Shown in pieces: positions 10,016-17,770 of a stretch of 33,250 nucleotides of DNA; the first letter of the stretch is position 1; every line of letters begins with the position of its first letter. Both the position numbers and the translations under genes were made by a program. Under the pieces are notes generated by a model. The model was given only the letters and a program-made list of their open reading frames with translations. It was not told the DNA's origin and searched no databases. Source of the stretch: Robiginitomaculum sp. (GTDB lineage: Bacteria; Pseudomonadota; Alphaproteobacteria; Caulobacterales; Maricaulaceae); the NCBI GenBank assembly GCA_023301505.1, contig JALZUP010000369.1:1-33250 (forward strand), given 5' to 3'.

Positions 10016-10049
10016 AAAATGACAAGTGCTTTTTTAGAAAATGACAAGT
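10016..10049. promoter_or_regulatory. Paired 12-bp direct repeats upstream of the AraC-type gene
   Basis: AAAATGACAAGT occurs at 10016-10027 and again, identically, at 10038-10049. The 22-bp centre-to-centre distance is two turns of DNA, the spacing at which AraC-family dimers bind direct half-sites. They start 75 bp upstream of the regulator's ATG, a suitable place for autoregulation. Function is inferred; the repeats are seen directly. Confidence 0.55.
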
Positions 10050-10079
10050 ATTGGTAGCAAACACTGTTAGATAATAATT

Positions 10080-10160
10080 AGTGCAGGTCTTATCGGCATA
10101 TAACGGGGCGCGCCAATCAAAGTCGTGTGGGGCTTTGATACCACCGATAAAACCTGCACT
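10080..10160. other. 81-bp structured inverted-repeat element
   Basis: Arms AGTGCAGGTCTTATCGG (10080-10096) and CCGATAAAACCTGCACT (10144-10160) pair over 17 positions with a single mismatch. In a minus-strand RNA that position becomes a G-U wobble, giving a continuous 17-bp stem. Inside, ATCAAAG / CTTTGAT (10116-10122, 10133-10139) form a second hairpin over a 10-nt loop, and a GGCGCGCC palindrome lies at its base. I recognise no riboswitch or known RNA family. It could be a small RNA, a leader structure of the araC-type gene, or a miniature mobile repeat. Confidence 0.6.
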
Positions 10161-10323
10161 GCACAACTCGCTCAATATGCAGCCTTTCCTCTTAAGCATT
10201 TATAGATAGCCAAACGCAGTCAAGCAGACATAAAAACCCCACGGAAAACCCCACATTTCACCATAACTGACCCTAGCCTGTGCCCTTTATCGCATAGACT
10301 ATTTTCAAGTGATGGCGAAAACT

Positions 10324-10346
10324 GTCTCGCATTACAATGCGGAGAC
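10324..10346. promoter_or_regulatory. Hairpin just upstream of the SLC13 permease gene
   Basis: GTCTC-GCAT / ATGC-g-GAGAC fold around a TACA loop with one bulged G, ending 39 bp before the permease ATG. It may be a 5'-leader hairpin or an operator. The rest of 10161-10385 holds two copies of AAAACCCCAC 12 bp apart (10233, 10245) and no convincing gene. Confidence 0.35.
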
Positions 10347-10385
10347 TGATACAACCAAATTCAATCAGTAGGGTTCGCATTTTCC

Positions 10386-12251
10386 ATGACCGAATTAGAT
10401 ATTACCGTCGTATGGCAAATGTGGGCCATCATAGCGCTAATTATTGGCGCCGTGATTACATATTGCACTGAAAAATTCAGTATTGAGGCTGTCTCCGTTG
10501 CCATCATTACTGGCTTGATTGCTTTTTTCACTCTCTTTCCGCTTGGCGTGAGCGAGCATGGCATTGGCAGCCATACCCAATTTGGGGCCACTCAAATTCT
10601 GTCTGGATTTGCAGATCCTGCCTTGATTACAATTATGGCCTTGCTTGTTGTTGGCCAAGGCATGTTTCAGACTGGCGCGCTTGAAGCCCCGACAATGGCG
10701 CTTAGCTCCATGCTCGATAGCCATCCACGGCGAACCTTGTTTTTTGTGTTTGCCATGGCCTTTATTGTATCCATGTTCATGAACAATACGCCAATTGTCG
10801 TCATGTTCATCCCGATCATATCGGCTATGGCGGGACAGCTACGCAGCTCCGCCTCACGCTTTATGATGCCGCTTAGTTTCATTTGTATTCTCGCAGGCAT
10901 GACGACCTTGATTGGCTCATCCACCAACCTCTTAGTCGCTGGCACCTATGAGCGTTCATTACAGCAAAGCATCGGCTTTTTTGATCCGACTATTCCTGGC
11001 CTGATATTGGCCGCGATTGGCGCGCTTTATATCATTACTTTAGGGCCAGTTTTGCTCCCAGAACATGGCAGCATAGAGAGTGCTGATTCCAAACAAGGCC
11101 AGCAATATATTGCGCAAATCAAAATCACAAAAAACCACCCTTTAACGGGCGCCAAGCCAGTTGCGGGTTTGTTTTCATCCTTACGCAATGTAACTGTGCG
11201 GATGATAGAGCGCGGCGATAGCACCTTATTACCCCCCTATGAAAACCCGCTTGAGGAAGGCGATATTCTCGTCGTCGCCGCAACACGGAAATCTTTGGCA
11301 AAGCTTTTATCATCTAACCCGCAATATTTAGAAGGAATGCTCTCTATTGCTGGCTTTCAAGATGAAGGCCTGAGCAATAATAGTGACGGTGCAATCATGA
11401 TTAGCGAAACCGTTGTTGCCCCAGCATCACGTATGATTGGTCGCTCTATAAATCAGATCGGAATCCCTCGCCAGACTGGCTGTCTCGTATTGGGCATTCA
11501 GCGCCGCTCGCGGATGATCCGCAAAAAAATGCTCGATATTCGCCTTGAGGCTGGCGATGTTTTGCTCATGTTTGGCTATGAGAAAAATATGTCTAGCCTG
11601 CGCTATAATCGCGATCTCTTATTGCTGGATTGGGCGACAAAAGAACTCCCTGATATTCGCAAATCACGGCTTGCGCGCTGGGTATTTGGCGCAACCATTG
11701 TCGCGGCGGCATGGCCAGCCATCCCGATTGTTCTGGCGGCCTTATGCGGCGCTTTTGGGATGATCGCAACGGGCAGCCTTAACATTCGCCAAGCCACACG
11801 CGCCCTCGACATGAAGATATTTTTGCTCATTGGAGCCGCCTTTGCTATGGGCCTTGCGCTTGAATATACAGGCGCCGCCCAATGGATAGCCCTGCAAGTC
11901 GTGCATATATTCTTGCCCTACGGGCCATTGGTCTTGCTCTCGGCTCTGTTTTTCGTCATCGCTGTGATGACAAATCTTTTATCTAATAGCGCCACGGCCC
12001 TGCTCTTTGCCCCCATAGCCCTCTCCATCAGCGCGCAAACGGGTATTGAGCCCCTCGCCCTTGTCCTGACTGTAATTTTTGCAGCCAATTGCTGTTTTGC
12101 GACCCCAATTGCTTATCAAACCAATTTGCTGATTATGGGGCCGGGCCATTATAAATTCGTCGATTTCGTCAAATTTGGCGCGCCCCTTGTTGTCCTTCTT
12201 TGGCTAAGTTTTATTGCCATTGCCGCATTAATGTTTAATCTAGGGGCATGA
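10386..12251 (+). CDS. SLC13-family permease with two RCK_C (TrkA-C) domains
   Basis: 621 residues. An N-terminal block of membrane helices (WAIIALIIGAVITY, ALITIMALLVVGQGMF, FVFAMAFIVSMFMNNTPIVV) is followed by two soluble TrkA-C-like domains at about residues 236-305 and 335-405 (NPLEEGDILVVAATRKS, RLEAGDVLLMFGYEKN). A second membrane block follows, with the FFVIAVMTNLLSNSATALLF hairpin typical of the DASS/ArsB-like superfamily. Such proteins are putative sodium-coupled anion (sulfate or dicarboxylate) transporters; the substrate cannot be told. The stop overlaps the bpt start (ATGA). The Shine-Dalgarno AGGG is rather distant. Confidence 0.88.
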   Translation: MTELDITVVWQMWAIIALIIGAVITYCTEKFSIEAVSVAIITGLIAFFTLFPLGVSEHGIGSHTQFGATQILSGFADPALITIMALLVVGQGMFQTGALEAPTMALSSMLDSHPRRTLFFVFAMAFIVSMFMNNTPIVVMFIPIISAMAGQLRSSASRFMMPLSFICILAGMTTLIGSSTNLLVAGTYERSLQQSIGFFDPTIPGLILAAIGALYIITLGPVLLPEHGSIESADSKQGQQYIAQIKITKNHPLTGAKPVAGLFSSLRNVTVRMIERGDSTLLPPYENPLEEGDILVVAATRKSLAKLLSSNPQYLEGMLSIAGFQDEGLSNNSDGAIMISETVVAPASRMIGRSINQIGIPRQTGCLVLGIQRRSRMIRKKMLDIRLEAGDVLLMFGYEKNMSSLRYNRDLLLLDWATKELPDIRKSRLARWVFGATIVAAAWPAIPIVLAALCGAFGMIATGSLNIRQATRALDMKIFLLIGAAFAMGLALEYTGAAQWIALQVVHIFLPYGPLVLLSALFFVIAVMTNLLSNSATALLFAPIALSISAQTGIEPLALVLTVIFAANCCFATPIAYQTNLLIMGPGHYKFVDFVKFGAPLVVLLWLSFIAIAALMFNLGA

Positions 12252-12979
12252 CCCAGAATTTTGACCCTAAAGCGCTTCAGTTTTACGTCACAATAGCTGC
12301 GCCCTGCCCCTACCTACCTGATCAGTTAGAGCGTAAAATTTTTACGCAGCTTGACCCATTAGGCGGCCCATTTTTAAACGATTATCTGACCCATTCTGGT
12401 TTTCGGCGCTCACAAAATGTCATTTATCGTCCTGCATGCGAGAGCTGTAATGCCTGTAAATCCCTGCGCGTGCGTGCTGCCGATTTCACTTTGACAAAAA
12501 GCATGAAGAAAGCGCGGGCGCGCAATAAAGATTTAACGCGCGAAATATGCGAGCCTTATGCCACGCGAGAGCAATTTGAGCTTTTATCACGCTATCTCAC
12601 AGAGCGCCATCCGCAAGGCGGCATGGCCGATATGGATTTTAGCCGTTTTGAATATATGGTCGAGGACTGTGCCGCGCGCACAATGATCCTTGAATATCGC
12701 AACCCAGAAGGCCTTCTAATGGCGTGCTGTCTTGTTGACGAGCTCGCGGATGGGCTATCCATGGTCTATAGCTTTTATATGCCAGAATTATCGCGCAGAA
12801 GCCTTGGCAATTATATGATCATTGACCACCTTGAATTATGCGCAACACATAAATTGCCCTATTTATATTTAGGCTATTGGGTCAAAGACAGCCAAAAAAT
12901 GGATTACAAAATTCAATATCGACCTGCCGAAATTTTAACGCAAAATGGCTGGCGTGATGTCGATGATATTCAGCTTTAA
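12248..12979 (+). CDS. bpt: Aspartate/glutamate leucyltransferase (arginyl-tRNA-protein transferase family)
   Basis: 243 residues, the normal size for bacterial Bpt. It transfers an amino acid from aminoacyl-tRNA to N-terminal Asp/Glu, marking proteins for ClpAP via the N-end rule. Conserved parts are APCPYLPDQLERKIFT, GFRRSQNVIYRPACESCNACKSLRV, ERHPQGGMADM, and LYLGYWVKDSQKMDYKIQYRP near the C-terminus. The first ATG overlaps the stop of the permease by 4 bp, which suggests translational coupling, though no functional link between the two is known to me. Confidence 0.94.
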   Translation: MTQNFDPKALQFYVTIAAPCPYLPDQLERKIFTQLDPLGGPFLNDYLTHSGFRRSQNVIYRPACESCNACKSLRVRAADFTLTKSMKKARARNKDLTREICEPYATREQFELLSRYLTERHPQGGMADMDFSRFEYMVEDCAARTMILEYRNPEGLLMACCLVDELADGLSMVYSFYMPELSRRSLGNYMIIDHLELCATHKLPYLYLGYWVKDSQKMDYKIQYRPAEILTQNGWRDVDDIQL

Positions 12980-13098
12980 GAAAGGCTAGACGCGACATAG
13001 CTCTGGCTTATAAGATTGTTACAAGGCCACAAGAGCATAACAACATAAACGCGCAATGACATAAGCACGCAATAGATAAGCGTCAAAGGGGAAGCGTT

Positions 13099-14253
13099 AT
13101 GAAACGCAGAGATATATTGGCCGCAGCGGCGGCGCTGGCGACAGGCTCGGCCACGGCTGGCTTATTAAGCCGCGAGAAAAGCACCGCTCAGACTGTAAAC
13201 CATCAGGCTGACACTGTAGCGATTGGCGCGCCAGCTATCTCACAAAATCGCCGTCAATTTCGCCTTGTAACGAGCTGGCCAAAAGACTTTCCCGGCCTTG
13301 GGCAAATGCCCGAACAATTCGCCAAAGCCGTATATGACCTTAGCCTAGGCCGCCTTGATATTAAGGTCTACGCCGCAGGTGAATTAGTGGGCGCAGGCGA
13401 AGTATTTGATGCTGTCTCAGGCGGGGCAGCAGATATGTATCATAGCGGTGATTATTACTGGCAAGGTAAGTCCAAGGCCTTTTCCTTTTTCACCTCCGTT
13501 CCCATGGGCATGACCTCAACAGAAATCACAGCATGGATTGAATATGGCGAAGGGCAAGCTCTTTGGGATGAGCTGTCTGGCCGCTTTAATATCAAGCCCC
13601 TGCAATGCGGAAATACAGGTCACCAAACAGGCGGCTGGTTTAAACGTAAGGTCAATAGTCTTGAGGATTTCAAGGGGCTTAAAATGCGCATGCCGGGTTT
13701 GGGCGGCGAAGTTATCCGCAGGCTGGGCGGGGCCGCTGTTCGCCTCTCTGGCGGAGAAATTTATCAAAGCCTGCAATCTGGCGCTATTGATGCCACAGAA
13801 TGGGTCGGGCCGTGGAATGATCTGGCTTTCGGCTTTTACCGCGAAGCGCCCTATTACTACGCGCCTGGCTTCCATGAACCGGGTTCATGTATGGCCCTAG
13901 GCATTAATAAGACAATTTGGAATAGCTTTAGCCCCTCAGATCAAACCCTGATCACCCATTGCGCGCGCAGCATCAATAATGTGTCCACGGCGCAATATGT
14001 GCATGAAAATGCGCGCGCGCTTAATATTTTGAAAAATGATCATAATATCGAACCGCAATTTTTCAGTGACGAAATTATGCGCGAAATTGGCCGCATTTCT
14101 GAAGATGTTGTGCAAGAGGAAGGCCGCTCCGACGCGGCAACAACCAAAGTCTTTGAGAGCTATCTTGCCGCGCGCAATCAATATCGCGAATGGTCTGAAA
14201 TGAGCGATGGCCTTTATATGCGCGCGCGCGAAATCGCGCTTCAAGGGCGCTAA
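13099..14253 (+). CDS. dctP: TRAP transporter solute-binding protein (DctP family, TakP-like)
   Basis: 384 residues. The N-terminus MKRRDILAAAAALATGSATAG looks like a twin-arginine signal, common for this subgroup. The mature part has VTSWPKDFPGLGQMPEQFA, AVSGGAADMYHSGDYYW, the specificity-loop region DFKGLKMRMPGLGGEVIRRLG with the conserved carboxylate-binding arginine, and GAIDATEWVGPWNDLAFGF. That pattern resembles the TakP/alpha-keto-acid or lactate-type binding proteins, so an organic acid is the likely ligand. A strong AGGGGAA Shine-Dalgarno precedes the start. It is followed after 5 bp by dctQ. Confidence 0.92.
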   Translation: MKRRDILAAAAALATGSATAGLLSREKSTAQTVNHQADTVAIGAPAISQNRRQFRLVTSWPKDFPGLGQMPEQFAKAVYDLSLGRLDIKVYAAGELVGAGEVFDAVSGGAADMYHSGDYYWQGKSKAFSFFTSVPMGMTSTEITAWIEYGEGQALWDELSGRFNIKPLQCGNTGHQTGGWFKRKVNSLEDFKGLKMRMPGLGGEVIRRLGGAAVRLSGGEIYQSLQSGAIDATEWVGPWNDLAFGFYREAPYYYAPGFHEPGSCMALGINKTIWNSFSPSDQTLITHCARSINNVSTAQYVHENARALNILKNDHNIEPQFFSDEIMREIGRISEDVVQEEGRSDAATTKVFESYLAARNQYREWSEMSDGLYMRAREIALQGR

Positions 14254-14258
14254 GAGCG

Positions 14259-15020
14259 ATGCCTACTGAGGTAATCGCCGCGCTAGGGCGCATGTTGACG
14301 GCTATGGGCTGGGCCTTTTTGCCTGTGTTATTACTGCCCCTATTACAGCTTATCTTGCCCCGCTTCACTTTACTACGCGGCATAAATCATGCCCTTATTC
14401 GCCTAATTGATACGGTTAGTTACCGCCTTGGCGAAATAGCAAAATGGTTCTTATTGATCATGGTGATGGCGACAATCATCAGCGTCATTGGCCTGTCCAT
14501 CTTTGGCATCTCTTATACCAAGCTTGATGAGCTTCCCATTTTCTTTCACGCCTGCCTGATCATGCTCGGCTCTGCCGCGACATTACTCGCGGGGCAACAT
14601 GTCAGAGTGGATATATTCCACAGTCGGTACACGGCGCAAAAACGAGCCCTGCTTGACCTGATTGGCTTTTATGCTCTCATCATTCCAATCTGCCTAATCC
14701 TGATATGGGTTAGCCAAATTTTCGTTTATCAAAGCTGGCTCACTCTCGAAGGATCACCAGAATCTGATGGCATAAGAGGCGTCTTTTTCCTCAAAACACT
14801 TCTTCCTACCTTTGCCCTTTTAATGCTCGCTCAAGGCCTGTCCATTACGGCGCGGGCAGTCTTTTGCTTGCAAGAGCTGCCGCCCCCCCCTCGCCCGTCA
14901 AACATAGCTCCTCTATTTGAAGATCAGCATTTTGAAAATCAGCGTGATGGCCCGCCGAAAAGGCAACAACCCGACACAAACCAAAAGCAAAGCGCAAACA
15001 AGAAGCAAAGCGCGTCATGA
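14259..15020 (+). CDS. dctQ: TRAP transporter small membrane subunit (DctQ)
   Basis: 253 residues, longer than the ~170 of a minimal DctQ. Five hydrophobic stretches are visible: GWAFLPVLLLPLLQLI, KWFLLIMVMATIISVIG, the LPIFFHACLIMLGSAATLL region followed by AGQHVRVDIFHSR, LIGFYALIIPICLILIW, and LPTFALLMLAQGLSI. LGSAATLLAGQHVRVD is the family signature. The extra N-terminal helix is seen in the larger-type DctQ that accompany TakP-like systems. The C-terminal ~50 residues are a proline/glutamine/lysine-rich tail of low complexity (repeated KQSA). The stop overlaps dctM by 4 bp. Confidence 0.9.
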   Translation: MPTEVIAALGRMLTAMGWAFLPVLLLPLLQLILPRFTLLRGINHALIRLIDTVSYRLGEIAKWFLLIMVMATIISVIGLSIFGISYTKLDELPIFFHACLIMLGSAATLLAGQHVRVDIFHSRYTAQKRALLDLIGFYALIIPICLILIWVSQIFVYQSWLTLEGSPESDGIRGVFFLKTLLPTFALLMLAQGLSITARAVFCLQELPPPPRPSNIAPLFEDQHFENQRDGPPKRQQPDTNQKQSANKKQSAS

Positions 15021-16591
15021 TTACTCCAGAGCTGCTTGCCATTTTGATGTTTGCCTGTGCCTGCGCCGCGCTTTTATCTGGCTTTCGCGTGGCCACCGCT
15101 TTAGGCGGAGTGGCCCTTATTTTTGCAGCTATCGGCACAGCAACAGGGACATTTGACCAAAGCTTTCTACGCTCATTACCGGGCCGAATATATCCGATGA
15201 TCACGCGCGAAATCCTTATGGCTGTGCCTTTGTTTGTCTTTATGGGGGTCATGTTAGAAAAATCGCGCCTTGCCGAAGATTTACTCGATGCGATGGGCGA
15301 TCTATTTGGCCCGCTTCGCGGCGGCTTGGGCGTATCTGTCGTGTTGGTGGGGGCGCTACTCGCGGCCTCAACAGGCATTGTCGGGGCCACAGTCGTCACA
15401 ATGGGCCTGCTTTCACTCCCCACCATGCTCAAGCGCAATTACTCACCCGCCTTATCTTCTGGAGCCATTGCCGCGTCAGGCACATTAGGGCAGATCATTC
15501 CCCCCTCAATCGTTTTGGTTATTTTGGGCGACCAGATGTCAAATGCCTATCAAGAGGCACAACGCAGCCTCGGTCTTGAGGGCGGCGGCGTTATCTCTGT
15601 GGGTGATCTCTTTGCAGGCGCGCTCATACCGGGGCTTATCCTTGTCACCTTATATTCGCTCTATATTGTCATTTATGCCTTTTTCAAACCTAACGTCGCT
15701 CCAGCGTCAGGCTGGCCAGAAAACACATCCGCGAAAATATTTATCCGCCGTATTGCCCGCGCTATGCTCCCGCCTATCTTGCTCATCATTGCCGTGCTTG
15801 GCTCTATCTTGACTGGCTATGCCACGCCAACGCGCGGGGCCGCCCTTGGCGCGCTGGGCGCAATTTTACTCGCCGCCTATAAGCTTAGCGATGCACGGCA
15901 AATAAAAATGGCCGTCTTATGCGCCGCCGCAGGGCTTATGCTCATGATATCCATTGACCTGACCACACTAGATTTGCGCCTGTCTCAACAGGACTGGTCT
16001 CCTTTAGAAATGATCGGCCTGACAATCTCAAGCCTTGGCGCATTATTGACATTACTGGGCAGCCTTGCGGCGATGATTTATCTCATTGGCACAAAACATT
16101 TAGGCGATGTGTGCCGCTCAACCATGCATATCACCTCCATGGTCTTTGTCATCTTAATCGGGGCCACCATTTTCAGTCTTGTTTTCATTGGCTTTGGCGG
16201 AGACCATATGGTCGCTCAGGCCCTATCAAATATGCCAGGCGGGAAATGGGGGGCGCTCGCCATTGTGATGTTGGTGATGTTCTTTTTGGGCTTTTTCCTC
16301 GACTTTATCGAAATCACATTTGTCGTCGTGCCTTTCGTCGCGCCTGCCCTGCTCGCTATGGGAATGGATCCGATTTGGCTGGGGATTTTAATGGCGCTGA
16401 ACCTACAAACTAGCTTCCTGACCCCGCCCTTTGGCTTTGCGCTATTTTACCTGCGCGGCGTGGCCCCGCCCGAAGTTGAAACTTTGCATATTTATAAAGG
16501 CGTCTTGCCCTTTATCGCTATACAGCTTGTGGTGATTTTACTCGTCGCCCGCTTTCCAGAGCTAGCAACAATGCTAGTTGATCGCGGTTAG
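15017..16591 (+). CDS. dctM: TRAP transporter large permease subunit (DctM)
   Basis: 524 residues, very hydrophobic throughout. Family marks are MAVPLFVFMGVMLEKSRLAEDLL, GGLGVSVVLVGALLAASTGIVGATVVTMGLLSLPTML, SGTLGQIIPPSIVLVILGD, GALIPGLILVTLYSLYI and, near the end, LGFFLDFIEITFVVVPFVAP and QTSFLTPPFGFALFYLRGVAP. DctM forms the sodium-driven elevator translocation unit with DctQ. The central inserted helices make it longer than the common 425-residue DctM, matching the TakP-type binding protein. It overlaps dctQ by 4 bp, completing a three-gene operon. Confidence 0.94.
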   Translation: MITPELLAILMFACACAALLSGFRVATALGGVALIFAAIGTATGTFDQSFLRSLPGRIYPMITREILMAVPLFVFMGVMLEKSRLAEDLLDAMGDLFGPLRGGLGVSVVLVGALLAASTGIVGATVVTMGLLSLPTMLKRNYSPALSSGAIAASGTLGQIIPPSIVLVILGDQMSNAYQEAQRSLGLEGGGVISVGDLFAGALIPGLILVTLYSLYIVIYAFFKPNVAPASGWPENTSAKIFIRRIARAMLPPILLIIAVLGSILTGYATPTRGAALGALGAILLAAYKLSDARQIKMAVLCAAAGLMLMISIDLTTLDLRLSQQDWSPLEMIGLTISSLGALLTLLGSLAAMIYLIGTKHLGDVCRSTMHITSMVFVILIGATIFSLVFIGFGGDHMVAQALSNMPGGKWGALAIVMLVMFFLGFFLDFIEITFVVVPFVAPALLAMGMDPIWLGILMALNLQTSFLTPPFGFALFYLRGVAPPEVETLHIYKGVLPFIAIQLVVILLVARFPELATMLVDRG

Positions 16592-16608
16592 CTTTAAAAG
16601 CGGCTAAC
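16587..16608. terminator. Small hairpin between convergent dctM and htpX-like gene
   Basis: GTTAGC / GCTAAC, 6-bp arms over a 10-nt loop, overlapping the dctM stop. It lies in the 28-bp gap between two convergent 3' ends. No T-run follows on the plus strand, so efficiency is doubtful. Confidence 0.3.
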
Positions 16609-16619
16609 TTAAAAAACGG

Positions 16620-17675
16620 CTAGATAGGACGCCCAAAACCGCGCGGTCTCCTACGCTGTTTGTCTTGCGAGTTTGAGCGCTTAGCCTGCTCCATACGGCT
16701 TGGCGGCATGGGCGTATAATCGCGTCCGCCCGCATATTTACGCAGCGCGTCAATACGTTTTTCAATCGGCGGATGGGTTGCAAACATTCCTGCAATCCCC
16801 GTGCGCGGATTTTCAATTGCCATCTCACGCACTTCGGCTGGAACATTTTTCATTTCCGCGCGGCCAGATATTTTTTGTAGCGCCGAAATCATAGCATCAG
16901 GGTTTTTCGTAAGCTCCACCGCGCCCGCATCGGCCATATATTCGCGCTTTCTTGACAGAGCAAAACGGGTCATTAGCGCTAAAAAATAAGACACCATCAT
17001 AATGGCAATGGCGATGATAATAAGCGGAGCTGCATTGACCTCCCCTCCGCGCCGTGTGCGCGATGTACGCGGCATATTTGTCCGCATCATACCACGCACC
17101 AAGCCTTCGCCGAAAAAGGAGAATATGCCCACAAAAATCACCGCAATAATTAGCAAGCGCACATCATGGTTTTTAATATGAGACAGCTCATGCGCGATAA
17201 CCGCTTCCAGCTCCGCATCATCGAGATTATTCATTAGCCCGCGCGTCAGAGTAACCGTGTAATTTTTCGTATTAATTCCGCTCGCATAAGCATTCATCAC
17301 ATCCGTGTCGATGACCATAAGGCGCGGGGTCGTAATCCCGCGGGAAATGCACAAATTTTCCAAAAGACGATAGGCGCGCGGCTCGTCTTGTTTAGTGACA
17401 GAGCGGCTTTTTGTAGCCGCCGAAATCATAGCTTGATGGCCTAAAAAGGCGACGCCGAACCACGCGCCTGCCGCGCCAAGAGCAATGGGAGCAGCGGAGG
17501 GCAAAGCGCTGGCAGCATAAGCAAAGCCTTCTGCCGTCGAGCCTGAACTTCCGCTCGCGAAAAGAAGAATAACGGCGAAAGCCAAAGCAAGGAGCAATAT
17601 TGGAAAAAAGCACAGCAAAAAAATGCAGCGCAGATTATTGTTCCAAATATGCGTTTTAAGGCCATAGGCCTGCAT
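16620..17675 (-). CDS. M48 family zinc metalloprotease (HtpX-like membrane protease)
   Basis: 351 residues. The start MQAYGLKTHIWNNNLR is typical of the LemA-associated M48 group. Two N-terminal membrane helices (LLCFFPILLLALAFAVILLF; LPSAAPIALGAAGAWFG) are followed by the zinc site VIAHELSHIKNHD (His162, His166) with the third ligand in SRKREYMADAGAVEL, then a further membrane pair (LLIIAVIFVGIFSFF; LIIIAIAIMMVSYFLALM) between the two. The C-terminal tail is basic and unstructured. It probably takes part in envelope protein quality control. It lies 95 bp downstream of lemA; this pairing is widely conserved. Confidence 0.92.
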   Translation of the reverse strand: MQAYGLKTHIWNNNLRCIFLLCFFPILLLALAFAVILLFASGSSGSTAEGFAYAASALPSAAPIALGAAGAWFGVAFLGHQAMISAATKSRSVTKQDEPRAYRLLENLCISRGITTPRLMVIDTDVMNAYASGINTKNYTVTLTRGLMNNLDDAELEAVIAHELSHIKNHDVRLLIIAVIFVGIFSFFGEGLVRGMMRTNMPRTSRTRRGGEVNAAPLIIIAIAIMMVSYFLALMTRFALSRKREYMADAGAVELTKNPDAMISALQKISGRAEMKNVPAEVREMAIENPRTGIAGMFATHPPIEKRIDALRKYAGGRDYTPMPPSRMEQAKRSNSQDKQRRRPRGFGRPI

Positions 17676-17724
17676 AAGCGTCGCCTTTATCGCAAAATCA
17701 AAAAGAGGGTGACATTAACGCCGT

Positions 17725-17765
17725 GGTCAATGCCGCTACCCCGTTCCATCAGGTCAATATTGACC
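17725..17765. promoter_or_regulatory. GGTCAAT half-sites and 14-bp palindrome in the lemA-htpX spacer
   Basis: GGTCAATATTGACC (17752-17765) is a perfect palindrome 5 bp after the lemA stop. A further GGTCAAT sits at 17725-17731, 27 bp away in direct orientation. The cluster could be an operator for the downstream protease gene or a weak transcript hairpin. No regulator is assigned. Confidence 0.4.
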
Positions 17766-17770
17766 CGAAT

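Noticed and set aside
9991-10072. ACCTAAC and GTTAGAT at 82 bp span fit the outer consensus of an integron attC site
   Set aside because: Inner boxes pair poorly (only GTTTG/CAAAC), the spacers are irregular, and there is no integrase or cassette context. The consensus is loose enough to occur by chance.
10014-10199. 61-residue minus-strand ORF
   Set aside because: It runs across the strong inverted repeat, has no family features and no good ribosome site; the region looks like regulatory or structural DNA.
14845-15438. 197-residue minus-strand ORF across dctQ/dctM
   Set aside because: Antisense to two well-supported TRAP genes; composition is typical of a shadow frame in GC-rich DNA.
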